Notes: a model not told the origin generated them from the letters alone. Positions 6,933 through 15,391 are shown, counted from the first letter of the stretch. The stretch is 24,818 bases of DNA from JAVXAN01 sp036660495 (GCA_036660495.1 JAVXAN010000011.1:1-24818); one strand, 5' to 3'. A program made the numbers and translations.

Positions 6933-7283
6933 TGGTGGAGCTGACGGGAGTCGAACCCGTGTCCGAAAGCCAAGCTACTTAAGCGTCTACAAGTTTAGTT
7001 AGCTTTTAAATTTAATTAATAAGCAAAGGGGGCTAACGCACCTACTTACTAACGAGTTTAAAAAAATTCATTTACTATTTGCTAAACAAAAATAGTAATA
7101 TAACTCACTAAAATGAGCCCCTTAAAAAGTTCGTGAGTAAAATCTCAAAAGGAGCGCTCCGCCTTAATTAAGCAGCGAAAGCCAATTTATAATTATTGTT
7201 ATTTATTTTATGTTTGCGTATAAGGATCGCCACCCACTTGCTTTCTTAAGCTCTACAGTTCCCGTCGAAACCATGACAGCCCC
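6933..7283 (-). ncRNA. ssrA: Transfer-messenger RNA (tmRNA, 10Sa RNA)
   Basis: The 351-base RNA begins GGGGCTG (7283-7277) and ends CAGCTCCACCA (6943-6933), giving a seven-pair acceptor stem with G3-U, the alanyl-tRNA synthetase identity pair. The CCA is encoded. The T arm has GGGTTCGACTCCC, and the 5' part has the conserved GGTTTCGACGGGA. The tag frame ends TTG GCT TTC GCT GCT TAA (stop 7170-7168), so the degradation tag ends YKLAFAA, and upstream codons give an Asn run (AAC AAT AAT). By comparison with Bacillus, CGC at 7216-7214 belongs to pseudoknot 1, which puts the resume codon near 7203-7198. tmRNA with SmpB (8702-9139) rescues stalled ribosomes. Confidence 0.97.
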
Positions 7284-7293
7284 ATATAAAAAT

Positions 7294-7302
7294 AGTATAA
7301 CA
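7294..7302 (-). promoter_or_regulatory. Extended -10 promoter of ssrA
   Basis: TGT-TATACT (rc 7294-7302) lies about ten bases upstream of the mature 5' end, so a few bases would be trimmed by RNase P. The -35 position (7317-7322, GCAATA) is poor. That position overlaps the -35 of the divergent glycosidase promoter. Confidence 0.65.
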
Positions 7303-7318
7303 CAAATTAATGTTTTTA

Positions 7319-7347
7319 TTGCTATATTTTGTCTTTTTTTGTATAAT
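7319..7347 (+). promoter_or_regulatory. Promoter of the phosphodiester glycosidase gene
   Basis: TTGCTA (7319-7324), 17 bases, TATAAT (7342-7347). Transcription would begin near 7354, only a few bases before the ATG at 7358. The upstream in-frame ATG at 7310 would lie before the promoter and so outside the mRNA. Confidence 0.65.
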
Positions 7348-7357
7348 AATTACGGTG

Positions 7358-8662
7358 ATGAAAATGAATAAAGAAAACGACATTGAAGTGTTAAATTTTG
7401 AGAATGAAAAAAAGAGTCATATGGTAATATATAAACTAATACCGATATTATTGATCCCATTTCTTTTTGTGTTAACTATAATATCGCTTCATAGTACTAA
7501 ACTAATAATTAAACCACTTAATTATATTATAATGGTTTTACTATTTTCTTTAATACTTATTTACGTAGTAGGATTATTCAAATATAAAAAAAAGAAAAAA
7601 AAGAAAAAACTATTAAAAGTTGTTATTCCTATTTTAATAACTATTTATATACTAGGATGTACTTGTTTTACCGGATTATTATATGGTCCTTATAAAAACT
7701 TCAGGGAATGGCTTATATCAACTTCTATGGCAACAATGAATCATCAATACTTATGCGAATGGTTTTACAGTAACAAAGAAATTAAAAAAGTATTGAAAAA
7801 TAATTATGTTATTGAAGTTGATGAAACAACTGATACTGATTTAATTGATGTTGATAAAGAAATTCATTATAAGAATGAATATGAAAAACAAATTCTTGAT
7901 CATCAAAAAGATGAAGAATACAAGATAATTGATTTAACAGTTAATGGATGTAATGGCCATTTAGTGGCTATTTATGACCCTTCTATGGTAAAGGTAGCAG
8001 TTACAAGAGGATTAGGTAGTTATGGTCAGTACGTGACCACAATGGCGTCTAACAACAATGCTTTGGTAGCAGTTAATGGTGGAGGATTTTTTGATCCTGG
8101 TAATTCCAGTACTGGAGGATGGCCTACTGGAATAACTATTGCTAACAATAAAATAGTTACAGATAACAACTATAGTAGTTATACTCAAAATGGTGGATTA
8201 ATTGGATTTAATAATGATAACGTTTTAGTTCTAATGAAAACAACTACAGCAAGAGAAGCAATAAACAATGGCATTAGAGATGCTGTTTCATGGGGTCCAT
8301 TCTTAATTGTTAATGGCAAACCTTCATTCATAAAAGGAAATGGGGGCTGGGGATATGCTGCTAGAACAGCAATTGGTCAAAGAGAAGATGGAATTGTTTT
8401 ATTAGTAGTAATAGATAGTAATTCAACTAGAACTAGGGGTGCTGATATGGTTGATTTAACTGAGATTATGCAAAACTATGGCGCAGTTAACGCCGCTAAT
8501 TTAGATGGTGGAACATCTAGCGTTTTAGTACTACCAGCGGCAGAATCATTAAAGTACATTCCATCTTGTGCAAAAGATTATTGCTATATTAATGACCCCG
8601 TAGACTCTACATTAACACATAAAACAAGAGGTATAGCAACTTCAATTATTGTTACAAAATAA
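7358..8662 (+). CDS. Membrane-anchored phosphodiester glycosidase (NAGPA) family protein
   Basis: The C-terminal half is a NAGPA domain (PF09992), named after the lysosomal enzyme that uncovers mannose-6-phosphate. Bacterial members act on surface or exopolysaccharide phosphodiesters, but few are characterised. Signature stretches are VAVNGGGFFDPGN, WPTGITI, SWGPFLIVNG, ARTAIGQ, LLVVIDSN, ANLDGGTSSVLV and a final HKTRGIATSIIV. Upstream are three membrane helices (about 25-45, 55-74 and 87-108) with a Lys-rich loop, then a GPYKNFREWLISTSMATMNH linker seen in Clostridia homologues. I chose ATG 7358 (434 aa) over 7310 because the promoter lies between them. With +1 near 7354 the mRNA would be almost leaderless. 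ATG 7364 is also possible. Confidence 0.85.
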   Translation: MKMNKENDIEVLNFENEKKSHMVIYKLIPILLIPFLFVLTIISLHSTKLIIKPLNYIIMVLLFSLILIYVVGLFKYKKKKKKKKLLKVVIPILITIYILGCTCFTGLLYGPYKNFREWLISTSMATMNHQYLCEWFYSNKEIKKVLKNNYVIEVDETTDTDLIDVDKEIHYKNEYEKQILDHQKDEEYKIIDLTVNGCNGHLVAIYDPSMVKVAVTRGLGSYGQYVTTMASNNNALVAVNGGGFFDPGNSSTGGWPTGITIANNKIVTDNNYSSYTQNGGLIGFNNDNVLVLMKTTTAREAINNGIRDAVSWGPFLIVNGKPSFIKGNGGWGYAARTAIGQREDGIVLLVVIDSNSTRTRGADMVDLTEIMQNYGAVNAANLDGGTSSVLVLPAAESLKYIPSCAKDYCYINDPVDSTLTHKTRGIATSIIVTK

Positions 8663-8706
8663 AAAGTAGGCAGTTCTCTTTTCTTGAGAATGTCTACTTT
8701 TTTAAT
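8661..8706. terminator. Bidirectional terminator between the glycosidase gene and smpB
   Basis: AAAGTAG-GCA-TTCTC pairs with GAGAA-TGT-CTACTTT with one bulged G and an AT-rich loop. Six T bases follow on the plus strand and TTTTTATTTT on the minus strand. It overlaps the smpB stop codon region and serves both convergent genes. Confidence 0.85.
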
Positions 8707-9139
8707 TGTACTTTATTTTTTCATTTTCTCTTTTAATATCTTTTTCTTTTAATGATTGTCTTTTATCATAAAGTTTTTTACCTTTTCCAAGTCCTAAAAG
8801 CACCTTAGCCCTACCTCTTTTAAAATATACTTTTAAAGGCACCAATGAATATCCTTCTTTACTAACTTTCTCATCTAGTTTAAAAATGTCTTTCTTATGA
8901 ATCAAAAGCTTTCTAGTTCGTCTTTCTTCATGATTAAAACGATTTCCTTCTTCATAAGGAGAAATAAACATGTTTATTAAAAACACTTCACCATCTTTTA
9001 TCTTAGCATGGCATTCTTTTATGTTACAGCTACCTCTCCTAATTGATTTTATTTCAGTACCCGTTAAAACAATACCAGTTTCATAAGTATCTTCAATAAA
9101 ATAATCAAAGTTAGCTTTCTTATTCTTTATTTCAATCAT
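8702..9139 (-). CDS. smpB: SsrA-binding protein SmpB
   Basis: A 145-residue SmpB, the partner that binds the tRNA-like end of tmRNA and brings it into the empty A site of stalled ribosomes. The N-terminal region (DYFIEDTYETGIVLTGTEIKSIR) and the central PLKVYFKRGRAKVLLGLGKGKKLYDKR segment are diagnostic. The Lys/Glu-rich tail (about 128-145) is the decoding-centre helix. Its ATG lies inside the end of capA (eight-base overlap, TGA of capA at 9134-9132), so it depends on capA transcription and possibly on coupled translation. A GGTGGTGAATATTA spacing provides the ribosome binding site. Its RNA partner is encoded 1.4 kb away on the same strand. Confidence 0.97.
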   Translation of the reverse strand: MIEIKNKKANFDYFIEDTYETGIVLTGTEIKSIRRGSCNIKECHAKIKDGEVFLINMFISPYEEGNRFNHEERRTRKLLIHKKDIFKLDEKVSKEGYSLVPLKVYFKRGRAKVLLGLGKGKKLYDKRQSLKEKDIKRENEKIKYN

Positions 9140-10295
9140 TAATATTCACCACCTCTACCATGTTAGTATATTTATTTAGAATACTCTTGTATTTATTATA
9201 ATATAATTCATAGTTTTTTAAAATATTATTATTTAACATTGTATATGGATATATTTTAAAATTACGTGGTATCGAATATGAAAACGAGGTATATATTAAG
9301 TTAGCTTTTATATTACTAAATTCTATTTTACCGTTTTTCTTATTAATATCTAAATTAATAAGTGCTCCTGTTAACTTATCTTTAGTATCTTGCGCCGAAA
9401 TAAAATTACCTAAAGAATAAAAAACTAAAGTATCATTAACCATTTGAACCGGTTGAATTAAGTGAGAATGATTACCAACTATAAGATTAACTCCTAGCGA
9501 CGATAAATAATTAGCTATTTCTCTTTGCCCTGCAGTTTCATTGGTATAATATTCTTCACCCCAATGCATTGCAACAATAATTAAATCAACCTTATTTTTA
9601 ATTCTATCAATATCACTTTTAGCTTTTTCATTAGAGTATACGTTTGTTAAATATTCCTTGCCAAGTGCTGGATTTAATCCGTTTGTTATTGTAGTATACG
9701 ATAGCATTGCATACTTTATACCGTTTTTTTCTTCTATTCTTATGTTGTTTCTTTCTTCTAACGAAGCAGCCTCTCCTGAAGTATAAACGCCTGGAAAGGT
9801 TTTCCAAAATGCTACTGAGTTTAATACTCCTTCTTCGCCTTTATCCAAAGTATGATTATTAGCAAGGCTGACCATATTAAAACCAACTTCAACCATATCC
9901 GTGCCTATTTCATTAGGAGAATTAAACCTTGGATACGAAGAAATCCCAAGTTTACTACCACCAATGTTACTCTCCTGATTATAATAAGCTAAATCCCTAT
10001 TCTTAATCAAACTAGCAACCTCAGTAAACATTTTACTAAAAGAATACGTTCCATCCGCATTTAACGCATCCTTATAAACATAACTATGAATCAAACAATC
10101 TCCTACTAAAGTCATTGATAATTTGTTTGACGAAACTTTTTTTGTGGTAATTTTAGGAATAACTACCTTTTTTGAAACAGACTTATTATTTTGGCAATAA
10201 AGAGTATGCATAAGTACGATTGCTATAAAAATTATTGCCATTAATAATAAGTATTTATTCCACTTTTTTAATTTCTTTCGCTTTTTCATCATCAT
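9132..10295 (-). CDS. CapA family protein (PGA_cap metallophosphatase-like), membrane anchored
   Basis: About 387 residues. After a very basic N-terminus (KKRKKLKKWNK) there is one membrane helix (about 15-34), so the domain faces outward. The rest is a PGA_cap domain (PF09587), with TLVGDCLIH, NQESNIGG, SLANNHTLDKG, VAMHWGEEY, NLIVGNHSHLIQPV and FYSLGNFI, the usual metal-binding Asp/Asn/His pattern. CapA proteins take part in poly-gamma-glutamate export in Bacillus, but capB and capC are absent here, so another surface role is likely. The start is uncertain: a GTG at 10301 and ATGs at 10295, 10292 and 10289 occur in series. All lie inside the 3' end of rnr. The gene is inserted between rnr and smpB. 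Confidence 0.85.
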   Translation of the reverse strand: MMMKKRKKLKKWNKYLLLMAIIFIAIVLMHTLYCQNNKSVSKKVVIPKITTKKVSSNKLSMTLVGDCLIHSYVYKDALNADGTYSFSKMFTEVASLIKNRDLAYYNQESNIGGSKLGISSYPRFNSPNEIGTDMVEVGFNMVSLANNHTLDKGEEGVLNSVAFWKTFPGVYTSGEAASLEERNNIRIEEKNGIKYAMLSYTTITNGLNPALGKEYLTNVYSNEKAKSDIDRIKNKVDLIIVAMHWGEEYYTNETAGQREIANYLSSLGVNLIVGNHSHLIQPVQMVNDTLVFYSLGNFISAQDTKDKLTGALINLDINKKNGKIEFSNIKANLIYTSFSYSIPRNFKIYPYTMLNNNILKNYELYYNKYKSILNKYTNMVEVVNIND

Positions 10296-12399
10296 TAGCA
10301 CTTTCTATAACCAATCCAAAATCAACAAAAGATTCTTCTTTAGAAGCAGATTTAACAATAACTTTTATCTTTTGTCCAATTCTATACATTTTTTTGGTTT
10401 TCTGTCCAATCACACTCATCGTTCTTTCATCATATATAAAATAATCTCCCGGTATATCAGAAATCTTAATAAGACCTTCCACCATGTTAGGTAGCTGAAC
10501 AAAAATCCCAAAAGATGCAGCTCCACTTATCATTCCTTCATACTCTTCTCCAATATGATCCATCATATACTCAGCCATTTTCATGCTCTCGACTTCTCTT
10601 TCACAATCAACCGCGTCTTTTTCTTTTATTGATGCATGCTCCGTTAAAACTGGCAAATAATTTTTCCAGTACTCAACTGTATCTATTGATACATCTTTAT
10701 TAAATAAATAGGTTCTTAACAAATGATGTACCGTTGTATCAGGAAAACGTCTAATTGGTGAAGTAAAATGAGTATATATTTTACTAGCAAGACCATAGTG
10801 ACCAATGTTTTCTGGATCATAAACAGCCTTTTGCATTGTTCTTAACATCAACGTAGTAAGAATTGGAAATTCTGGTTTATCCCTTAGTTGGTCTAATATT
10901 TGTTGCATAGATTTCGAATGATTAATATTTATTTTTCCAGTAACATGATAACCTAACATGTTAATAAAGTTAATAAAATCATCAACTCTTTCTTCTTTTG
11001 GAATTCCATGAACACGATATATAAAAGGCAAATTCATCCAAAATACATGACTTGCAACTGTTTCATTTGCAACAATCATAAAGTCTTCAATTATTTTTTC
11101 GCCTACTCCTTTATCTCTTAATACGATGTCAATAGGTTTTCCGTTTTCATCAGCAATAATTTTAGCTTCATCAGTATCAAAGTCAATATAACCACGATCA
11201 ATCTTGTTTTTTCTTAAAACATCTGAAAGTTCTTTCATTAAACTCAAATCACCAGTAAAGTCTTCATATCCTTCTACAATTTCATTCTTTTCTAAAAACT
11301 TATTAACGTTAGTATAAGTCATTTGTTTTCTTGATCTAATTACACTCTCATAAATACTGTGTGATACAACTTCACCTTTAGAATTGATTTCCATAATACA
11401 ACTTTCACTTAACCTATCAGCAGCTGGATTTAAAGAGCATATTCCGTTAGATAGCTTATGTGGTAACATTGGTACTACCCTATCAACCAAATATACGCTT
11501 GTTCCTCTTTCATAAGCTTCTTCATATATTTTACTTCCTGGCTTAACATAATAAGAAACATCCGCTATATGAACTCCTAATTCATAGTTACCATTTTCAA
11601 GCTTTTTAATTGATATAGCATCATCTATATCCTTAGTATCATCACCATCAATTGTAAAAATAGTTTCGTTTCTAAAATCCTTTCTTCCTATCATTTCTTC
11701 TTCTGATACTTCGTTAGGTAGTAATTCTACTTCCTTCATAACTTCATCACTAAACTTATCACTAAAAGCATGTTTGTAAATTATTGATTCTATATCTACC
11801 CCTGGATCATTTTTATGACCAATAATAGTAATTATTTCACCTAAAAGAGTGTTCTTATCTAATTCTTTAATAACGTTAACAACAATTTTATGCCCATCAA
11901 CAACGTTTTCACATGACTCTTTAGTTAAAATTACTTTTTGCTTAAATTTTTTATCATCACATATAAAGCTTCCCTCACCGTTAATTACGTTATATTCTCC
12001 TACTAGGTTTCCATAGCTACGGTTCGCAATTCTAAGTACTCTTCCCTCAAACCTATTACCAGCTTTTTTATTAGTTATTTCGGCAATCACTGTATCGCCT
12101 TCAGTTGCCCCATTTAATGACTTTGCATCAATATATATATCAGGTTCTTCCTGCATCAATATAAATCCATACCCTTTGTCATGTACTGTTATCTTTCCTT
12201 TTTTTAAATGACTATATTCAAATGCCATGTATTTATCTTTATTAGTTCTATACACTAAAAGGGCACCTTCTAACTCATTTAAAACCATAATTAAATCTTG
12301 TATCTCCGAAGCACTTTCTAGTTTCAAAATATCCTTTAATTCAATTATCGTATATGATCTTTCTTGTTCTTTTAAAACATTTAAAATTCTGTCTTTCAT
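10255..12399 (-). CDS. rnr: Ribonuclease R
   Basis: A 714-residue RNase II/R-family 3'-5' exoribonuclease that degrades structured RNA and helps dispose of nonstop mRNA released by tmRNA. The N-terminal helix-turn-helix region (about 1-60) and cold-shock domains (about 65-200, KGKITVHDKGYGFI) precede the RNB domain. Its Mg-binding run DGDDTKDIDD is at 251-260. HIADVSYYVKPGS, LPHKLSNGICSLNP and HFTSPIRRFPD follow, and an S1 domain lies near 620-700 (YEGMISGAASFGIFVQL). The length fits RNase R. GGAGG six bases before the ATG sets the start. A terminator separates it from secG, with TATAAT (rc 12433-12438) just past the T-tract as a possible -10, so it may have both readthrough and its own transcript. 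Confidence 0.96.
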   Translation of the reverse strand: MKDRILNVLKEQERSYTIIELKDILKLESASEIQDLIMVLNELEGALLVYRTNKDKYMAFEYSHLKKGKITVHDKGYGFILMQEEPDIYIDAKSLNGATEGDTVIAEITNKKAGNRFEGRVLRIANRSYGNLVGEYNVINGEGSFICDDKKFKQKVILTKESCENVVDGHKIVVNVIKELDKNTLLGEIITIIGHKNDPGVDIESIIYKHAFSDKFSDEVMKEVELLPNEVSEEEMIGRKDFRNETIFTIDGDDTKDIDDAISIKKLENGNYELGVHIADVSYYVKPGSKIYEEAYERGTSVYLVDRVVPMLPHKLSNGICSLNPAADRLSESCIMEINSKGEVVSHSIYESVIRSRKQMTYTNVNKFLEKNEIVEGYEDFTGDLSLMKELSDVLRKNKIDRGYIDFDTDEAKIIADENGKPIDIVLRDKGVGEKIIEDFMIVANETVASHVFWMNLPFIYRVHGIPKEERVDDFINFINMLGYHVTGKININHSKSMQQILDQLRDKPEFPILTTLMLRTMQKAVYDPENIGHYGLASKIYTHFTSPIRRFPDTTVHHLLRTYLFNKDVSIDTVEYWKNYLPVLTEHASIKEKDAVDCEREVESMKMAEYMMDHIGEEYEGMISGAASFGIFVQLPNMVEGLIKISDIPGDYFIYDERTMSVIGQKTKKMYRIGQKIKVIVKSASKEESFVDFGLVIESANDDEKAKEIKKVE

Positions 12400-12440
12400 A
12401 ATGCACCTCCAGCATTTTCTTCTTATATATATATTATAAA

Positions 12441-12467
12441 ATAAAAAGGGCTTTTATATAAGCCCAA
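12441..12467 (-). terminator. Terminator between secG and rnr
   Basis: GGGCTT and AAGCCC (12448-12453 / 12460-12465) form a six-pair stem with a six-base loop and TTTTTATTTT on the minus strand. Partial readthrough into rnr is plausible, as the genes are only 74 bases apart. Confidence 0.8.
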
Positions 12468-12473
12468 ATTTAA

Positions 12474-12686
12474 TTACATGTCCATAATTATACACACAAC
12501 AAATAATATAGCACCTAAAAGGTATGTAAAGCGAGTAATAAAAAGTTCTCCACCACGTTCTTTACGATTCATAAATAAGTCTGAATTACCACCTTGAATT
12601 ATATTAGATGTGCCTTCTGCTTTTCCACTTTGTAATAATACGATTACTATTAACAATATTGAAACAATTAATAAAAGTGTTTGCAT
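12474..12686 (-). CDS. secG: Preprotein translocase subunit SecG
   Basis: A 70-residue protein with two membrane helices (about 3-19 and 50-67) joined by a Gly/Asn/Arg loop (GGNSDLFMNRKERGGELF), the standard SecG form. VLLQSGKAEG after helix 1 is the family signature. SecG assists SecYEG in protein export. AGGAGG lies seven bases upstream of the ATG. It follows eno by 52 bases without a terminator. A weak TTGATT-17-TAATAT with TGG before the -10 lies in that gap. The eno-secG-rnr-smpB order is common in Bacillota. Confidence 0.92.
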   Translation of the reverse strand: MQTLLLIVSILLIVIVLLQSGKAEGTSNIIQGGNSDLFMNRKERGGELFITRFTYLLGAILFVVCIIMDM

Positions 12687-12738
12687 AATCAGCCTCCTTG
12701 CTCATACAAGTATATATTACCATAAAACTAATGAAAAA

Positions 12739-13983
12739 TCAAAGAAAATTATGTTGTTTTTCAAGTTCTTCTTCAATTCTAAGTAACTGATTATATTTAC
12801 ATATTCTTTCAGTTCTAGACATTGAACCGGTTTTGATTTGTCCTATATTTAAACCAACTGCTAAGTCACTAATGATAGTATCCTCAGTTTCTCCACTTCT
12901 ATGTGAAATAATGGTTTTATAATTATTTTCTTTAGCTAGGTTAATAGTTTCTATTGTCTCAGTTATAGTACCGATTTGGTTAACTTTTATCAATATTGAG
13001 TTACCAGCTTTTTGATTTATTCCTTTTTGAAGGTACTCTTTATTTGTAACAAAAAGATCATCTCCTACTAACTGAATCTTGTTTCCTAGCTTTTCTGTTA
13101 TTTGACTAAATCCAAAAAAATCGTTTTCGTCAACCGGATCTTCTATTGATACAATTGGATATTTATTTATTAAATCTTCGTAATAAGAAATAAGTTCTAC
13201 AGTCGATAATTTTTTTCCTTCACCACGCATCTTATAATAACCATCTTCATAGAACTCTGAAGCTGCTACGTCAATTGCTAAATTAACGTCTTTTCCTGGC
13301 TTGTATCCAGCTTTTTCTATAGCTGTCATAATTAATTCAAACCCCATAGCATTAGATTCTAAATTAGGTGCAAAACCTCCTTCATCACCAACTGAAGTAG
13401 CTAAATTTTTTTCTTTTAAAACCTCCTTTAAACTATGAAACACTTCTGATCCTATTCTTATTCTTTCTTTTACTGTATTAGCTTGTGGAATAATCATGTA
13501 TTCTTGAAAATCAACGTTATTATCAGCATGAGCACCACCATTTAAAATATTTATCATTAAAGATGGCATTGATAAGGTGTTTCCCAAATAATGATATAAT
13601 GGTTTATTATTAATAAGCGCTGCTGACTTTAAAACTGCCATTGATACTCCTAAAATAGCGTTTGCACCTAACCTTGACTTTGAAGTGGTTCCATCTAACT
13701 TTATCATAGCAAGGTCTATTTCCTTTTGCTTACGAGGATCCATCCCAATAACTAACTTTCTAAGTTCATTATTTACGTTTTCAACAGCCTTAAGAACACC
13801 CAAACCTTTATATCTATTTTGATCATTATCTCTTAATTCTAACGCTTCATTCGCTCCAGTAGAAGCTCCACTTGGAACAGAAGCTCTAGCTATCATTCCA
13901 TTTTCTAAAATCACATCTACTTCTATTGTAGGATTTCCCCTTGAGTCTAAAATCTCCCTAGCCTTAACATCTTTTATATTCAT
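12739..13983 (-). CDS. eno: Enolase
   Basis: A 414-residue enolase converting 2-phosphoglycerate to phosphoenolpyruvate in glycolysis. Diagnostic sites are REILDSRGNPT, PSGASTGANEALELRD (mobile loop), the GGAHADNNVDFQEYM His, VGDEGGFAPN, AIDVAASEFY (metal Asp), SIEDPVDEND (metal Glu), LVGDDLFVTN (metal Asp), LIKVNQIGT (catalytic Lys) and SHRSGETEDT. It is slightly shorter than the usual 420-435 residues, with small gaps and no lost active-site residue that I can see. AGGAGG lies six bases upstream of the ATG. It heads the minus-strand cluster and is divergent from the FemAB gene. Confidence 0.97.
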   Translation of the reverse strand: MNIKDVKAREILDSRGNPTIEVDVILENGMIARASVPSGASTGANEALELRDNDQNRYKGLGVLKAVENVNNELRKLVIGMDPRKQKEIDLAMIKLDGTTSKSRLGANAILGVSMAVLKSAALINNKPLYHYLGNTLSMPSLMINILNGGAHADNNVDFQEYMIIPQANTVKERIRIGSEVFHSLKEVLKEKNLATSVGDEGGFAPNLESNAMGFELIMTAIEKAGYKPGKDVNLAIDVAASEFYEDGYYKMRGEGKKLSTVELISYYEDLINKYPIVSIEDPVDENDFFGFSQITEKLGNKIQLVGDDLFVTNKEYLQKGINQKAGNSILIKVNQIGTITETIETINLAKENNYKTIISHRSGETEDTIISDLAVGLNIGQIKTGSMSRTERICKYNQLLRIEEELEKQHNFL

Positions 13984-14009
13984 ACTTTCCTCCTATTTTC
14001 TTATTCTTA

Positions 14010-14018
14010 ATTATATCA
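14010..14018 (-). promoter_or_regulatory. Extended -10 promoter of eno
   Basis: TGA-TATAAT (rc 14010-14018) is a perfect extended -10, 26 bases before the ATG. The sequence at the -35 position is TAAAAA and matches poorly. Confidence 0.6.
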
Positions 14019-14060
14019 TTTTTATGACATGATTTTTAAAAATATTATTAGACATGTAAA

Positions 14061-14090
14061 TTGACTTTATCATTAATTATGGGTTATAAT
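14061..14090 (+). promoter_or_regulatory. Promoter of the FemAB-type gene
   Basis: TTGACT (14061-14066), 18 bases, TATAAT (14085-14090). The predicted start near 14097 leaves a leader of only about 19 bases before the ATG at 14116. Confidence 0.8.
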
Positions 14091-14115
14091 ATAGTGTAAG
14101 AATAGGGGGATGTAT

Positions 14116-15360
14116 ATGGAAATTATACTTTTAGATGAACTAAGCTTTGATAATTTTGCAAATTTACACCCTGCCTATTGTTATTATCAAACAAGTGCTT
14201 ATGGAAGTCTTATGGGTAAAAATGGATTTAATCCATACTATATTGGACTTAAAGAAAATGGTACTATTATAGCAGCAACTTTAATAATGGCAAAAATGGA
14301 ACGTGGTAAATCCAAAATGGGATATTGTCCTCGAGGATTTTTAATTGACTGGAACGATTATGAATTAGTAAAAACCTTTACAGAACTAATAAAGGCTTTC
14401 TTATCAAAAAGAGGGTTTATATATTTGAAAATTGACCCGTTTATTATATATAAAGAACATAATCGAAAAGGGGAGTATCTTCCAAACTCTTTTTCAAACG
14501 AAGATTTTGTTAAAAATCTTCAAGATTTAGGATATATTCACTTGGGATATAACAATGGTTTTGAAGCGCAAAAACATCGATGGAATGCCATAAATAGAAT
14601 TAATACTAATACTAAGCTTATGTATAATGAATTTGATAAAAGTACTAGAGATAAAATAGTTACTTCAGTTAAGGATGGTTGTAAGGTTTACCGTGGCAAT
14701 ATTAATGATTTAAACATATTATATTCACTTATAGATGATAAAAACAAACCACCAATTGATTATTACCTCGATTATTATGAGTTTTTTAGTCCTAATAATG
14801 GCTTTGAACTATATTTTACTAAGCTTGAATCCATTGATTATGTAAATTCTAGTAAAATTCTTTATGAAAAAGAAGAAGAAAAAAATAATGAGTTAAATTT
14901 AAAAATTCAAAATATAGATGAAGATAATAAAGAACAATTAATAAACGAAAAAATGAAGTCTGATGAGCTAATTGGAATATATAAAAAAAACATGTTAATA
15001 GCAATAAACTTATTCCAAAACTACCCAAGTGGAATTATAATAGCAGGAGCTGCTTTAATAAAGCACAAAGATGTAATAACATTTATTGCAAATGGCTATA
15101 ATAAAGATTTTGAAGACCATTTTCCTAATTATTTACTTAACTGGTCAATCTTACAAGATGCTGCTGCTAAAGGATTTAAAACAGTTGATTTTAACGGAAT
15201 TCATGGAGATTTTATTAACATCCAAGAACCATTAAAGATAGATTTTGCAAATGTAATTGTTGAATACGTTGGAGAATTTGATCTTGTAATAGATAAAAAA
15301 GCATATTATACTAATAAAAGTATTAATCCAATTTTAAACTGGTTAAACACTCCAATTTAA
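14116..15360 (+). CDS. FemAB/MurJ-type peptidyltransferase (peptidoglycan bridge formation, FemX/MurM-like)
   Basis: A 414-residue member of the FemABX family (tandem GNAT-like domains). These enzymes add amino acids from aminoacyl-tRNA to the lysine of the peptidoglycan stem. Features are YYQTSAYGSLMGKNGF, YCPRGFLIDW, YLKIDPFI, FEAQKHRWNAI, and a charged helical arm (about 244-292, EKEEEKNNELNLKIQ) like the coiled-coil that packs on tRNA in FemA. A second domain follows, with LYSLIDDKN before the arm, and YPSGIIIAGAALI and NWSILQDAAAKGFKTVDFNG after it. I chose ATG 14116 because AGGGGG (14104-14109) is six bases before it, while the in-frame ATG at 14110 touches the SD. The number and type of residue added are unknown. 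No second fem gene is nearby. Confidence 0.87.
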   Translation: MEIILLDELSFDNFANLHPAYCYYQTSAYGSLMGKNGFNPYYIGLKENGTIIAATLIMAKMERGKSKMGYCPRGFLIDWNDYELVKTFTELIKAFLSKRGFIYLKIDPFIIYKEHNRKGEYLPNSFSNEDFVKNLQDLGYIHLGYNNGFEAQKHRWNAINRINTNTKLMYNEFDKSTRDKIVTSVKDGCKVYRGNINDLNILYSLIDDKNKPPIDYYLDYYEFFSPNNGFELYFTKLESIDYVNSSKILYEKEEEKNNELNLKIQNIDEDNKEQLINEKMKSDELIGIYKKNMLIAINLFQNYPSGIIIAGAALIKHKDVITFIANGYNKDFEDHFPNYLLNWSILQDAAAKGFKTVDFNGIHGDFINIQEPLKIDFANVIVEYVGEFDLVIDKKAYYTNKSINPILNWLNTPI

Positions 15361-15384
15361 ATTAGTCACGTGACTAATTTTTTT
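15361..15384 (+). terminator. Intrinsic terminator of the FemAB-type gene
   Basis: The 18-base perfect palindrome ATTAGTCACGTGACTAAT directly follows the stop codon and runs into a T-tract (15378-15384), giving a seven-pair stem with an ACGT loop. Confidence 0.85.
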
Positions 15385-15391
15385 ATAAAAT

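Noticed and set aside
7168..7220. Apparent frameshift in the tmRNA tag: GCA AAC ATA AAA TAA aligned with the E. coli resume codon gives a four-residue tag.
   Set aside because: The CGC that precedes it pairs with GCG as part of pseudoknot 1. The Bacillus tmRNA has its resume codon about 14 bases further on. The frame at that distance runs through the Asn codons to AFAA-stop, so the tag is normal.
7310..7357. Extra 16 N-terminal residues of the glycosidase, starting at ATG 7310.
   Set aside because: The likely promoter (7319-7347) lies within this stretch, so it would not be in the mRNA. If transcription starts further upstream, this start would have to be reconsidered.
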